A DNA stretch of 24,668 bases from Tannerella sp. (GTDB lineage: Bacteria > Bacteroidota > Bacteroidia > Bacteroidales > Tannerellaceae): the NCBI GenBank assembly GCA_031283785.1, contig JAITBC010000254.1:1-24668 (forward strand). The letters are read 5' to 3'. The notes beneath the pieces are model-generated. The model was not told the origin of the DNA, searched no databases, and saw only the letters and a list, made by a program, of their open reading frames with translations. This document shows positions 6,704-15,850 of this stretch, one piece after another (positions within the stretch are counted from its first letter, which is position 1; every line of letters starts with the position of its first letter). Made by a program: the position numbers and the translations under genes.

Positions 6704-6744
6704 CTCCTGCGTTTGGAAAATTCGAGTTTTTCATGTAGTTTTGC
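6686..6744 (+). promoter_or_regulatory. Promoter element R2 upstream of engB
   Basis: TTTG (6712-6715), a 20-bp spacer and TAGTTTTG (6736-6743) form a clear promoter 19 bp before the engB start. The A8-G-T6-CAT block in front and much of the spacer match element R1 at 1522-1580. Confidence 0.75.
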
Positions 6745-6762
6745 CTTCCCAAAAATTAATTT

Positions 6763-7362
6763 ATGGAGGTAAAAAGTGCAAAATTTGTAATCAGTAATAC
6801 CGATGTCGGAAAGTGTCCGGCAGAGACTTTACCTGAATACGCCTTTATCGGTCGCTCGAATGTCGGGAAGTCATCGCTTATTAATATGCTTACAAACAAT
6901 AAGCATCTGGCTATGACATCGCAGACGCCCGGTAAAACGCAGTTGATTAATCATTTTATAATAAACGATAAATGGTATCTCGTAGACCTGCCGGGATACG
7001 GATACGCGCAAAAAGGTAAAAAAGGACGCGAAAATATCCGGAAAATAATAGAAAGTTATATACTTGATCGCGAACAGTTGACAAATCTTTTCGTTCTTAT
7101 CGACTGCCGTCACGAACCGCAAAAGATAGACCTCGAATTTATGGAATGGTTAGGTGAATCCGACATCCCTTTTTCAATAATCTTTACGAAAACCGACAAA
7201 ATAAGCAAAAGCAAACTGTCGGAAAACATTGATATCTATCGTAAAAAGATGCTTGAAAACTGGGAGGAACTACCCCCTGTATTTATTTCGTCGTCGGAGA
7301 AAAAAGAAGGACGCGAAGAAATTCTTGACTATATCGACCATATTAATTCATCCTTCGACTAA
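6763..7362 (+). CDS. engB: Ribosome-biogenesis GTP-binding protein EngB/YsxC
   Basis: This 199-residue protein is the standard EngB length. All GTPase motifs are present: G1 GRSNVGKSS (30-38), G2 Thr in TPGKTQ (about 55-60), G3 DLPGYG (75-80), G4 TKTD (142-145) and G5 SSSEK (176-180). By family knowledge it is an essential cytoplasmic GTPase that helps the large ribosomal subunit mature. Its promoter is element R2, and topB follows 44 bp downstream on the same strand, so cotranscription is possible. The call is secure. Confidence 0.96.
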   Translation: MEVKSAKFVISNTDVGKCPAETLPEYAFIGRSNVGKSSLINMLTNNKHLAMTSQTPGKTQLINHFIINDKWYLVDLPGYGYAQKGKKGRENIRKIIESYILDREQLTNLFVLIDCRHEPQKIDLEFMEWLGESDIPFSIIFTKTDKISKSKLSENIDIYRKKMLENWEELPPVFISSSEKKEGREEILDYIDHINSSFD

Positions 7363-7406
7363 AAGTTGCTTACATATGAATTAGCTAATCACGATCACCT
7401 ATATTT

Positions 7407-9275
7407 ATGAAAGTATGTATCGCTGAAAAACCAAGCGTAGCGCGCGAGATAGCCGAAGTTCTCGGAGCCACCCGGAAAATGGAGGGGTTTATGGAGGGAA
7501 ACGGCTATCAGGTATCATGGACATTCGGACATTTATGTACACTTAAAGAACCGCAGGATTATTCTCCCGACTGGAAACAGTGGAGCGTACGTTTTTTGCC
7601 GATGATACCGCCCCGCTTTGGCATAAAACTTATCGACAATCCTACTTATCGCAAACAGTTTAAGATACTTGAAACGCTCATTCAAAATGCGGAAGAAGTA
7701 ATCAATTGCGGAGACGCCGGCTTGGAAGGCGAACTGATACAACGCTGGGTCATGCAGAAAGCCGGATGTAAATGCCCCGTACGACGCCTCTGGATATCAT
7801 CCCTTACGGAAGATGCCATACGAGAAGGATTCCGGACGTTGAAGGATCAGGATGAATACCGGCATCTCTATGAGGCGGGACTCTCGCGCGCCATCGGCGA
7901 TTGGATTCTCGGCATGAACGCCACACGTTTGTATACATTATATTATGGTCAAAACAAACAGGTCTTATCCATAGGGCGCGTACAGACACCGACACTTGCG
8001 CTAATCGTAAAACGCCAAAAAGAAATTGAAAATTTCAAACCGGAACCTTATTGGGAATTAAAAACCGTCTACCGCAAAACAACGTTTTCTTCGTCACACG
8101 GGAAATTCTCAAAGAAAGAGGAAGGTGAAGAGTTATTACAAAAAATAACGGACAAACTTTTTACCGTTACGGACATCACCAAAAAGAAAGGGAAAGAGGC
8201 AGCGCCACGATTGTTCGACCTGACGTCTTTGCAAGTCGAATGTAACAAAAAATTCTCATTCTCCGCCGATGATACGCTGAAATTGATACAATCGCTTTAC
8301 GAAAAGAAAGTAACGACTTATCCGCGTGTAGACACAACGTTTCTGAGCGAAGATTTATATCCTAAAATTCCGCAGATACTTTGTGGGCTAACCGATTATG
8401 CAACGCTTACCGCCATGTTGTTGACGACTAAAATTCCTAAATCAAAAAAGGTCTTCGACAACACAAAAGTTACCGACCACCATGCCATTATACCGACAGG
8501 AATGCCGCCACGGAACCTCTCCGGTAATGAGCGACGGGTCTATGACCTTGTTACACGGAGATTCATCGCCGTATTTTATCCCGACTGCGAAATATCAACA
8601 ACAACCGTATTGGGAGAAGTAGAAGATGTTAAATTCAAAGCTACCGGCAAACAGATTCTCCGACCGGGCTGGCATGTGGTTTTCGAGAAACAGCCTGTGG
8701 ACAGAGACCCGTTCGACGAGAGGGGGGAACCGGGCAATAGCAGTAATGAGCAACGTCCGACTGAAGAAAACGCCGTATTGCCGAATTTTACAAAAGGTGA
8801 AAGCGGCCCGCACAAACCGGACTTCGCAGAAAAATGGACGACACCGCCCAAACCATATACCGAAGCGACCCTTTTACGTGCCATGGAAACAGCCGGAAAA
8901 TTTGTCGACAACGATGAACTGCGTGATGTACTGAAAGAAAACGGTATCGGCAGGCCGTCAACACGCGCCGCCATCATAGAAACATTATTCAAACGTAACT
9001 ATATACGTAAGGAACGTAAAAACCTGTATGCAACATCGACAGGTGTAGAACTTACCGACACCATACAGGAAGAATTGCTGAAAAGTGCAGAACTAACCGG
9101 CCTGTGGGAAAAAAAACTGCGTCAGATAGAACAAGGAACTTATAACGCCGCTATGTTCATCAACGAACTTAAAGAAATGATCGAACAGATAGTCAGGAAT
9201 GTCTGCTCCGACAAAACAACACGTATGATAACAATTGACGAAGACGTCATGAAAAAAACATCCCAAAACATATGA
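7407..9275 (+). CDS. topB: DNA topoisomerase III (type IA)
   Basis: This 622-residue protein opens with the Toprim strand KVCIAEKPSVA. The Toprim acidic motif is NCGDAGLEGELIQRW (Asp103, Gly105, Glu107). SIGRVQTPTLALIV and the catalytic TTYPRVDTTFL with Tyr305 follow. The GIGRPSTRAAIIETL block near 550 completes the type IA core. By family knowledge it cuts one DNA strand through a tyrosine link and passes another strand, resolving replication and recombination intermediates. The protein ends without a C-terminal zinc ribbon, as in many topoisomerase III proteins. It lies between engB and the NfeD-type protease, all on the plus strand with short gaps. Confidence 0.95.
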   Translation: MKVCIAEKPSVAREIAEVLGATRKMEGFMEGNGYQVSWTFGHLCTLKEPQDYSPDWKQWSVRFLPMIPPRFGIKLIDNPTYRKQFKILETLIQNAEEVINCGDAGLEGELIQRWVMQKAGCKCPVRRLWISSLTEDAIREGFRTLKDQDEYRHLYEAGLSRAIGDWILGMNATRLYTLYYGQNKQVLSIGRVQTPTLALIVKRQKEIENFKPEPYWELKTVYRKTTFSSSHGKFSKKEEGEELLQKITDKLFTVTDITKKKGKEAAPRLFDLTSLQVECNKKFSFSADDTLKLIQSLYEKKVTTYPRVDTTFLSEDLYPKIPQILCGLTDYATLTAMLLTTKIPKSKKVFDNTKVTDHHAIIPTGMPPRNLSGNERRVYDLVTRRFIAVFYPDCEISTTTVLGEVEDVKFKATGKQILRPGWHVVFEKQPVDRDPFDERGEPGNSSNEQRPTEENAVLPNFTKGESGPHKPDFAEKWTTPPKPYTEATLLRAMETAGKFVDNDELRDVLKENGIGRPSTRAAIIETLFKRNYIRKERKNLYATSTGVELTDTIQEELLKSAELTGLWEKKLRQIEQGTYNAAMFINELKEMIEQIVRNVCSDKTTRMITIDEDVMKKTSQNI

Positions 9276-9318
9276 ATCTCAACATTCGACAAATAATATA
9301 CCCAATAATACAAACACC

Positions 9319-10707
9319 ATGAACAAAAGATTTTTCCATACTACTACCGGCCTTATTTTTATATGGCTTGCTTTAAATACGATTCAAGCTGCGGATAAAC
9401 CTCTGGTCTATAAGATAGACATTAAAAAGGAAATTGATAAGACCTCGCAGATATATCTTACCAAAGGGCTTGCCGAAGCGCAGTCGCTGAACGTCGACGC
9501 CATACTTCTTCACCTGAATACCTACGGGGGACTGCTCGAAGCGGCCGATTCCATGCGTACGGCAATACTTTACAGCCCGGTTCCCGTATACGTGTTTATC
9601 GACAATAACGCAGCTTCTGCCGGCGCGCTTATCTCCATCGCATGTAAAAACATATACATGCGCAAAGGCGCAAGCATCGGAGCGGCAACCGTTGTTGACC
9701 AGACAGGCGGAGCGCTGCCCGATAAATACCAGTCATATATGCGTTCGATGATGCGCGCTACGGCCGAAGCCCACGGACGCGACACAATCATAAACGGTGC
9801 GGACACAACCTGCAAGTGGATTCGCGACCCTAAAATTGCCGAGGCTATGGTCGACGAACGGATAATAATTCCCAACCTTATAGATTCGGGGAAAACCCTG
9901 ACTTTTACCGCAGAAGAAGCCCTTACATGGGGATATTGCGACGGGATAGCGGAATCTGTCGACGATGTCATAACAAAATATATGCAATACGACGAATATG
10001 AACTCCGAAGCTATCATCCTTCATGGATAGACAACCTGAAAGGATTCCTGATGAATCCGGTTTTTCAGTCATTACTTATTATGATTATAATAGGAGGCCT
10101 CTATTTCGAACTCCAGACGCCGGGGATAGGATTCCCGTCGGCCGCAGCGCTTACCGCCGCTATTTTATATTTTGCTCCTTTATACATAGACGGCCTCGCA
10201 GCCAACTGGGAAATTCTGACTTTTTTCATCGGACTTATATTAATAGCACTGGAAGTCTTTGTCATACCCGGATTCGGCATCACCGGAATATCCGGTACGA
10301 TTCTGGTTATCGCCGCACTTTCCCTTGCTCTTGTAAACAACATAAATTTTAATTTCGAAGATGTCGGCGATTTTGAAGCAGGACGTTCCGTCATGGTCGT
10401 ATTAATCGGTATTTCGGCAGGATTCGGAGGTATGTTGTGGCTGTCAAGTCGCATCGGGAAAAAAGGTGTTCTACAGGAACTTGCGCTTTCGACCGACCTC
10501 GAACATGCAAAATCAACCCCTTCCCTGTTCGCTTTAGTTGGCAAAAAAGGCATAACGGCAACCGTCTTTCGACCTTCCGGCAAAGTTATCATTGACGGCG
10601 CTTACTACGACGGAATATCCGAATCGGGATTCATCGACAAAGGCACGAACGTTATTGTTGTCCGCTTCGAAAATGCCCAAGTATACGTCGAAGTAATCTT
10701 CGAATAA
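9319..10707 (+). CDS. Long-form NfeD, ClpP-class membrane serine protease
   Basis: This 462-residue protein has three parts. A signal peptide (about 1-24, ending TIQAAD) leads to a ClpP-like protease domain (about 28-230) with HLNTYGG, the nucleophile Ser100 in NNAASAGALIS, and Lys136 in PDKYQSY. The Ser/Lys spacing matches the catalytic dyad known from the archaeal 1510-N protease. About four membrane helices span 243-370, including the glycine-rich IPGFGITGISGTI. A C-terminal beta-rich NfeD/OB-like domain (about 400-462) ends at VYVEVIFE. By family knowledge it works in membrane quality control, often together with stomatin or flotillin-like proteins. A short NfeD next to FloA sits about 12 kb away in this window. 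A tandem repeat begins at its stop codon. Confidence 0.9.
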   Translation: MNKRFFHTTTGLIFIWLALNTIQAADKPLVYKIDIKKEIDKTSQIYLTKGLAEAQSLNVDAILLHLNTYGGLLEAADSMRTAILYSPVPVYVFIDNNAASAGALISIACKNIYMRKGASIGAATVVDQTGGALPDKYQSYMRSMMRATAEAHGRDTIINGADTTCKWIRDPKIAEAMVDERIIIPNLIDSGKTLTFTAEEALTWGYCDGIAESVDDVITKYMQYDEYELRSYHPSWIDNLKGFLMNPVFQSLLIMIIIGGLYFELQTPGIGFPSAAALTAAILYFAPLYIDGLAANWEILTFFIGLILIALEVFVIPGFGITGISGTILVIAALSLALVNNINFNFEDVGDFEAGRSVMVVLIGISAGFGGMLWLSSRIGKKGVLQELALSTDLEHAKSTPSLFALVGKKGITATVFRPSGKVIIDGAYYDGISESGFIDKGTNVIVVRFENAQVYVEVIFE

Positions 10708-10756
10708 ATCCGCTGCTTACGGTCATTCACGAAATCCGCGCTTACGGTCATTCACC
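10706..10756 (+). repeat. Two tandem copies of a 25-26 bp unit
   Basis: The unit AAATCCGC(T)GCTTACGG, continuing TCATTCAC, occurs at 10706-10731 and again at 10732-10756. One base is inserted in the first copy and the last base differs. The first copy begins inside the TAA stop of the NfeD gene. Confidence 0.8.
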
Positions 10757-10788
10757 GTACATTGGGGCGGCAATCCCGGCCTCCATTT

Positions 10789-10816
10789 CTACCCGGCGTA
10801 TGACGCCGCCGGGTAG
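10789..10816. terminator. Hairpin terminator between convergent genes
   Basis: CTACCCGGCG (10789-10798) pairs perfectly with CGCCGGGTAG (10807-10816) around an 8-base loop. It lies between the plus-strand NfeD gene and the minus-strand cytidine deaminase gene, so it can serve both. No strong T tract borders it on either side. Confidence 0.7.
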
Positions 10817-10833
10817 AGGCACATAATTCTTTT

Positions 10834-11310
10834 TCATTCTACCTGCTCCATGCCGAAAGATAAGGGCAGTAAATCTTTGGCCGAAAAAACAACGACGACT
10901 TCATCACGCCCGCACATAAGGACGCGTACAGGCTTCCCATATCGTTGCTCCGTTTCGAGCAGCGCTTGACGACACGCGCCGCAAGGAGAAACCGATTCCC
11001 GAACTTCCCCGTCTTTAACGGCAACAATCGCTATGGACACAACAGGTATGGCAGGATGAGAAGCGCCGGCATAAAACAGCGCCACACGTTCCGCACACAA
11101 TCCTGAAGGATAAGCGATGTTCTCCTGGTTATTACCTTCAATAATCGTTCCATCCTCCAATAAAACCGCCGCCCCGACATTATACCGCGAATAAGGAGCA
11201 TATGCACGCTTTGCCGCACGAACGGCAGATATCCGCAAACGGTTATCTTCCGGCGATAACTCCCTTGTTTTCTGCATCTTAATTACTATCTCCATCTCAT
11301 TTTCCCTCAT
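10834..11310 (-). CDS. cdd: Cytidine deaminase
   Basis: This protein of up to 158 residues has the zinc site of the small cytidine deaminases: CAE with Cys72 and catalytic Glu74, and PCGACRQ with Cys110 and Cys113. The N-terminal YAPYSRYNVGAAVL segment is also typical. It hydrolyses cytidine or deoxycytidine to uridine or deoxyuridine for pyrimidine salvage in the cytoplasm, usually as a tetramer. A second possible start is Met6 (MEIVIKM). A -7-like TATATTTG box lies upstream on the minus strand at 11401-11408, without a clear -33 box. The uridine-phosphorylase-like enzyme at the right end of the window would act one step later in the same salvage route. Confidence 0.95.
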   Translation of the reverse strand: MRENEMEIVIKMQKTRELSPEDNRLRISAVRAAKRAYAPYSRYNVGAAVLLEDGTIIEGNNQENIAYPSGLCAERVALFYAGASHPAIPVVSIAIVAVKDGEVRESVSPCGACRQALLETEQRYGKPVRVLMCGRDEVVVVFSAKDLLPLSFGMEQVE

Positions 11311-11400
11311 TTTCCCATATTATCCTGTTAATTTCAAAATCCTTCCTTTTTCGCTCCCCCTCCTACCCTGCGAACCGTGAATTTCAATATCCAAAGATCG

Positions 11401-11408
11401 CAAATATA
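11401..11408 (-). promoter_or_regulatory. Candidate -7 box for cdd
   Basis: TATATTTG on the minus strand matches TAnnTTTG and lies 91 bp before the cdd start. No TTTG is found at the right distance, so support is partial. Confidence 0.35.
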
Positions 11409-11494
11409 ACCTATAAAACCCAATTTTTTGCCGTTTTTTTATATGTCCGGTTCATTTTTATGTACATTAACATGGATTTTTCATTTGTAAGGCG

Positions 11495-11502
11495 TATATT
11501 TG
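11495..11502 (+). promoter_or_regulatory. Candidate -7 box for the glucosaminidase operon
   Basis: TATATTTG matches TAnnTTTG exactly. The -33 region is weak (ATGG near 11472-11475). It lies 38 bp before the small ORF at 11540 and 118 bp before the glucosaminidase ATG. Confidence 0.5.
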
Positions 11503-11539
11503 CAGCCGTTTTTTGAACATCAACAATAGAAAACAGAAA

Positions 11540-11623
11540 ATGAAACATACATGTGCCCTGATTGCAGACAAAAAATCCGGCACGTGGGTTTTTACATTAA
11601 TAAAAAAAATATTTGTATTATGA
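11540..11623 (+). CDS. Possible 27-residue upstream ORF overlapping the glucosaminidase start
   Basis: ATG 11540 opens a 27-codon frame beginning MKHTCALIADKKSG and ending in the hydrophobic, basic KKIFVL. It stops at TGA 11621-11623, which overlaps the ATG at 11620 in an ATGA junction. Its first codon is about 38 bp after the -7 box, so it would be the first frame on the transcript. The arrangement suggests translational coupling or a leader peptide, but the overlap could be chance. I find no family for it. Confidence 0.35.
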   Translation: MKHTCALIADKKSGTWVFTLIKKIFVL

Positions 11624-12585
11624 ATAAATATATACGTTTGTCATTTATATGTTTTTCATTTATGCTATGTATACTCCATGTATACGGTGAAAGTAAGAAG
11701 AAAACAAAAAGTTCGGTATATGAAGCATATATTGAGAAATATAAAACATTAGCTGTCAAGCAACAAAAGACATATAAAGTGCCCGCGAGCATTACTTTAG
11801 CGCAGGGACTTTTAGAATCGGCGGCAGGCAGCAGCCGTCTGGCACGCCAGGGGAATAACCATTTCGGCATAAAATGCAAAGAGGAATGGAAGGGAGGACG
11901 CATATATCATGACGACGACGAGAAAAACGAATGTTTCCGGACGTATAAAAACGTCGAAGATTCGTATCTCGATCACTCGCTGTTTCTTTCAAAAAGAAAA
12001 TACTATGTATCATTGTTTAACCTTGACATACACGATTATAGAGGATGGGCTTACGGTTTGCAGCAATGTGGTTATGCCACGGACAAATCTTACGGCTCGA
12101 AGCTCATTAATATTATTGAAACGTATGAACTGTATAAGTATGACAGGGCAAAAATCATAGAAAAAGCTCCGATAATTGATGATATTTACGAGATAAAGAT
12201 AAAGGCTTCCGAATACAGTAACCGTCCGGCAGTTGTAAACTGGAGACGCAGAATTCTCAAAACAAACGACATCCACTATATCGAAGCACAGGAAAATGAT
12301 ACCTATGAGTTCATCGCATACGACACCCGCATGAGCCTGAAAAGGCTATTAAAATATAATGATACGACGACAGAACATAAGCTGAAAAAAGGAGACAGGA
12401 TATACCTTCAGGGAAAAAGAAAATATGCGGATAAAGGAAACCTTGTCCATATTGTTAAAAATGGGGAATCCTTACACAGCATATCACAGTTATACGGCAT
12501 GAATTTGAAATCATTATACAAGCTCAACAAAATAAAAGACAGCTATACTCCCAAACCGGGAGATACGCTTAAGGTCCGCAAATAA
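11620..12585 (+). CDS. Exported glucosaminidase with C-terminal LysM domain
   Basis: This protein of 321 residues from ATG 11620 has a signal peptide (about 1-23, MNKYIRLSFICFSFMLC onward). A GH73 N-acetylglucosaminidase domain (about 35-180) follows, with PASITLAQGLLESAAGSS carrying the general-acid Glu66, GNNHFGIKC, and YGLQQCGYATDKSYG. Then comes a degenerate LysM-like stretch (IHYIEAQENDTYEFIA) and a clear LysM domain at the C terminus (VHIVKNGESLHSISQLYGMN to PKPGDTLKV). By family knowledge it cuts peptidoglycan glycan strands in the periplasm, with LysM binding the wall. The frame extends upstream to 11551, but that would bury the signal peptide, so 11620 is preferred. purM starts 13 bp after its stop. 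Confidence 0.9.
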   Translation: MNKYIRLSFICFSFMLCILHVYGESKKKTKSSVYEAYIEKYKTLAVKQQKTYKVPASITLAQGLLESAAGSSRLARQGNNHFGIKCKEEWKGGRIYHDDDEKNECFRTYKNVEDSYLDHSLFLSKRKYYVSLFNLDIHDYRGWAYGLQQCGYATDKSYGSKLINIIETYELYKYDRAKIIEKAPIIDDIYEIKIKASEYSNRPAVVNWRRRILKTNDIHYIEAQENDTYEFIAYDTRMSLKRLLKYNDTTTEHKLKKGDRIYLQGKRKYADKGNLVHIVKNGESLHSISQLYGMNLKSLYKLNKIKDSYTPKPGDTLKVRK

Positions 12586-12598
12586 ACACAAAATAACA

Positions 12599-13768
12599 AT
12601 GAGTGACCGGAGATATAACATGCGTGGCGTAAGCGCATCTAAAGAAGACGTTTACAGCGCCATAAAAGACATTGATAAAGGTCTTTATCCGAAAGCTTTC
12701 TGCAAAATTGTCCCCGATATACTGGGCGGTGATCCCGATTACTGTAACATCATGCATGCCGACGGTGCAGGAACAAAATCGTCACTGGCTTATATCTACT
12801 GGCGCGAGACCGGTGACTTGTCGGTGTGGAAAGGTATTGCACAAGACGCGTTGATTATGAACATCGACGATCTGATTTGTGTCGGCGCCGTTGATAATAT
12901 CCTTGTCTCAAACGCTATCGGACGGAATAAAATGCTTATACCGGGCGAGGTCATATCGGCTGTCATAAACGGTATGGACGAACTGTTGGCGGAACTGTGC
13001 GACATGGGAATAGGGGTATATTCCACAGGAGGTGAAACGGCCGATGTCGGCGATCTGGTACGGACGATCATCGTAGACAGTACCGTAACGTGCCGCATGA
13101 AACGAAGCGATGTCATTGACAATGCGAACATCCGCGCAGGGGATGTAATTGTCGGACTGGCATCGTACGGACAGGCAACGTACGAAAAGGAATACAACGG
13201 AGGAATGGGCAGTAACGGGCTGACTTCCGCACGGCATGACGTCTTTGCGAAATATCTTGCCGTGAAGTATCCGGAAAGTTTCGACGCTTCCGTACCGGAA
13301 GAATTAGTCTATTCCGGTCGTTTCAGACTTACGGACGCCGTTAAGGACGTACCTGTCGACGCCGGAAAACTGGTATTATCCCCTACCCGCACCTATGCGC
13401 CTGTCGTAAAAAAACTGTTAGACGTCATGCGTGCCGACATCCATGGAATGGTACACTGTACAGGCGGTGCACAAACGAAAATACTCCATTTTACCGATAA
13501 CCTCCGTGTGATAAAAAATAATATGTTCCCCGTCCCGCCGCTATTCGGAATAATCCATGAGCAAAGCGCTGCCGACAGGGAGGAAATGTACAAGGTTTTC
13601 AACATGGGACACCGCTTTGAAATCTACCTTGATGAAAAACATGCCGAAGAAACAATAAAAATAAGTAAGTCTTTCGGCATTGACGCCCGTATTGTAGGGC
13701 ATGTGGAAGCCTCCGATAAAAAAGAGCTGGTAATAAAAAGTGAATTTGGGGAATTTTACTATTACTGA
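12599..13768 (+). CDS. purM: Phosphoribosylformylglycinamidine cyclo-ligase (AIR synthase)
   Basis: This 389-residue protein has the PurM fold signatures: MHADGAGTKSSLAY at 52-65 in the position of the ATP-contacting DGxGTK motif, and AQDALIMNIDDLICVGA at 81-97. A glycine-rich VHCTGGAQTKIL in the C-terminal domain stands where typical PurM has the HITGGG motif. It closes the imidazole ring of purine biosynthesis, turning FGAM into AIR with ATP. It is somewhat longer and more divergent than the roughly 345-residue enterobacterial enzyme. Full-length conservation of the N-terminal motifs supports the call. It sits 6 bp before prfA in the glucosaminidase-purM-prfA-pyrF run. Confidence 0.88.
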   Translation: MSDRRYNMRGVSASKEDVYSAIKDIDKGLYPKAFCKIVPDILGGDPDYCNIMHADGAGTKSSLAYIYWRETGDLSVWKGIAQDALIMNIDDLICVGAVDNILVSNAIGRNKMLIPGEVISAVINGMDELLAELCDMGIGVYSTGGETADVGDLVRTIIVDSTVTCRMKRSDVIDNANIRAGDVIVGLASYGQATYEKEYNGGMGSNGLTSARHDVFAKYLAVKYPESFDASVPEELVYSGRFRLTDAVKDVPVDAGKLVLSPTRTYAPVVKKLLDVMRADIHGMVHCTGGAQTKILHFTDNLRVIKNNMFPVPPLFGIIHEQSAADREEMYKVFNMGHRFEIYLDEKHAEETIKISKSFGIDARIVGHVEASDKKELVIKSEFGEFYYY

Positions 13769-13774
13769 AGATAT

Positions 13775-14884
13775 ATGCCCGACAACAACATATTACAGAA
13801 ACTTGACGGATTAACCGGACGTTTCGACGAAGTATCCACACTTATTACAGACCCTTCGGTTATTGCCGATCAGAAACGTTATGTCCGCCTTACAAAAGAA
13901 TACAAAGAACTCGAACGTTTGATCGGTGTGCACAAAAAATATATACTGACACTGGGAAATATAGCGGAAGCAAAAGAGATTCTTGCTTCGGAACAGGACC
14001 CGGAGATGCGCAAGATGGCAAATGAGGAAGCTGAAAACGGTCGGAAACGCCTTTCCGAAATAGAAGAAGAAATAAAATTATTACTCATTCCCGCCGATCC
14101 CGAAGACGATAAAAATGCGATCGTCGAAATACGCAGCGGCACAGGCGGCGACGAAGCAGCGATATTCGCCGGAGATATGTTCCGCATGTACTCCAAATAT
14201 TGCGAAATAAAAGGCTGGAACATCAGCGTATCCAGCTGCAACGAAGGGACTTCCGGCGGTTTTAAAGAAATCATCTTCATCGTTTCGGGCGATAACGTGT
14301 ACGGCACGTTAAAATACGAGTCGGGCGTCCATCGCGTACAACGCGTACCGCAAACCGAAACGCAGGGACGAGTACATACCTCTGCGGCAACAGTAGCCGT
14401 ATTACCCGAAGCCGATGAATTTGACGTCGAGATAAACGAAGGCGAAATCAAATGGGACACCTTCCGCTCAAGCGGCGCCGGCGGACAAAACGTAAATAAG
14501 GTAGAATCCGGAGTCCGCCTGCGGTACTTATGGAAAAATCCGAACACCGGCATTGTCGAAGAAATACTTATTGAATGTACGGAAACACGCGACCAGCCGA
14601 AAAACAAAGAACGGGCGCTAAGTCGCCTGCGTTCGTTCATTTACGATAAAGAACATCAAAAATATATAGACGACATTGCTTCCCGACGCAGGACCATGGT
14701 TTCGACCGGCGACCGCTCGGCGAAGATACGCACTTACAACTATCCCCAGGGACGTATTACCGACCACCGCATCAATTATACCATATATAATCTTGCCGCT
14801 TTCATGAACGGCGACATACAGGATTGTATCGATCATCTTATTGTTGCGGAAAATGCAGAAAGAATAAAAGACAGCGAACTATGA
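13775..14884 (+). CDS. prfA: Peptide chain release factor 1
   Basis: This 369-residue protein is of standard RF1 length. The stop-codon reading motif is the PxT loop PQT (192-194) in [20 protein letters not shown], which marks RF1 (UAA/UAG) rather than RF2 (SPF). The peptidyl-hydrolysis motif GGQ is at 236-238 in [15 protein letters not shown]. It releases finished proteins on the ribosome. Its TGA stop overlaps the pyrF ATG (ATGA), so the two are translationally coupled. Confidence 0.96.
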   Translation: MPDNNILQKLDGLTGRFDEVSTLITDPSVIADQKRYVRLTKEYKELERLIGVHKKYILTLGNIAEAKEILASEQDPEMRKMANEEAENGRKRLSEIEEEIKLLLIPADPEDDKNAIVEIRSGTGGDEAAIFAGDMFRMYSKYCEIKGWNISVSSCNEGTSGGFKEIIFIVSGDNVYGTLKYESGVHRVQRVPQTETQGRVHTSAATVAVLPEADEFDVEINEGEIKWDTFRSSGAGGQNVNKVESGVRLRYLWKNPNTGIVEEILIECTETRDQPKNKERALSRLRSFIYDKEHQKYIDDIASRRRTMVSTGDRSAKIRTYNYPQGRITDHRINYTIYNLAAFMNGDIQDCIDHLIVAENAERIKDSEL

Positions 14885-15711
14885 CCAAAAGCGAACTCAT
14901 AACAAACATCAAACGAAAAAAATCATTCTTGTGTATCGGATTAGATACGGATATAAAAAAAATACCCCCGCACCTGCTAAAAGAAGATGATCCCGTCTTT
15001 GCTTTCAATAAAGCGATTATAGATGCTACAGCCGAATACTGTATAGCTTACAAGCCGAATCTCGCGTTTTATGAATCGGAAGGGATAAAAGGATGGATAG
15101 CGCTTGAAAAAACAGTGAAATATTTAAAAACATATTATCCCGAACAGTTTATCATAGCCGATGCCAAACGAGGCGACATCGGCAACACATCGGCCATGTA
15201 TGCCCGAACATTCTTTGAAGAGCTGGAGTTTGACGCGCTTACCGTGGCTCCGTATATGGGCGAAGACAGCACGACACCGTTTCTCTGCTACGGCGGGAAA
15301 TGGGTTATCCTCCTTGTTCTTACATCCAATAAAGGTTCAAATGATTTTCAACTGACCGAAGACAGGGAAGGGGAACGCCTGTTCGAGAAAGTATTGCGCA
15401 TTTCACAGACATGGGGGAACGACGAAAATATGATGTATGTTGTCGGGGCCACACAAGGCCGGATGTTCGGCAATATACGCAGGATAGCGCCGGAACATTT
15501 CCTGCTTGTACCGGGTATCGGTGCGCAGGGCGGTTCCCTGGAAGACGTCTGCAAGTATGGGATGAACGATACGTGCGGACTTATTGTCAATTCATCACGT
15601 GCCGTTATATATGCCGGCCACGCTGAAGACTTCGCCGTAAAAGCCGGTCAGGAAGCTCTTTCAGTCCGGGAAGAAATGAGATATCGCTTGTCCGAAAAAG
15701 GAATTATTTAG
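14881..15711 (+). CDS. pyrF: Orotidine 5'-phosphate decarboxylase
   Basis: This 276-residue protein is a type 2 PyrF (longer form, as in Bacteroidetes and mycobacteria). FLCIGLDTD lies at the N terminus, the catalytic [11 protein letters not shown] at 94-104 with Lys96, [10 protein letters not shown] as the phosphate loop, and [10 protein letters not shown] near the end. It makes UMP from OMP, the last step of pyrimidine synthesis. The start was set at 14881 because it overlaps the prfA stop as ATGA and gives the expected N terminus MTKSELI. An upstream extension in frame has no support. Confidence 0.95.
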   Translation: MTKSELITNIKRKKSFLCIGLDTDIKKIPPHLLKEDDPVFAFNKAIIDATAEYCIAYKPNLAFYESEGIKGWIALEKTVKYLKTYYPEQFIIADAKRGDIGNTSAMYARTFFEELEFDALTVAPYMGEDSTTPFLCYGGKWVILLVLTSNKGSNDFQLTEDREGERLFEKVLRISQTWGNDENMMYVVGATQGRMFGNIRRIAPEHFLLVPGIGAQGGSLEDVCKYGMNDTCGLIVNSSRAVIYAGHAEDFAVKAGQEALSVREEMRYRLSEKGII

Positions 15712-15761
15712 TCAAAAAGGATTTGTTTCATATAATTTTTTCAAGTAATTCAATTTTTTAC

Positions 15762-15769
15762 TAACTTTG
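15762..15769 (+). promoter_or_regulatory. Candidate -7 box for the lpx operon
   Basis: TAACTTTG matches TAnnTTTG exactly, 81 bp before the lpxD ATG. The -33 position holds only a T run (15736-15741). A CAAAAAC/GTTTTTG inverted pair lies in the leader after it. Confidence 0.5.
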
Positions 15770-15850
15770 TGGGCTAAAAAGTATGTTTCAAAAACAGGGT
15801 AACGTACAAAGTTTTTGTATTTGCAATGAGATTTCAAAAATAATAAAAGG

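Noticed and set aside
7701..7735. Gly105 in place of the second Asp of the Toprim DxD in topoisomerase III
   Set aside because: A DAGxEGE form of this motif is common in bacterial topoisomerase III proteins, so it is not a lost active site.
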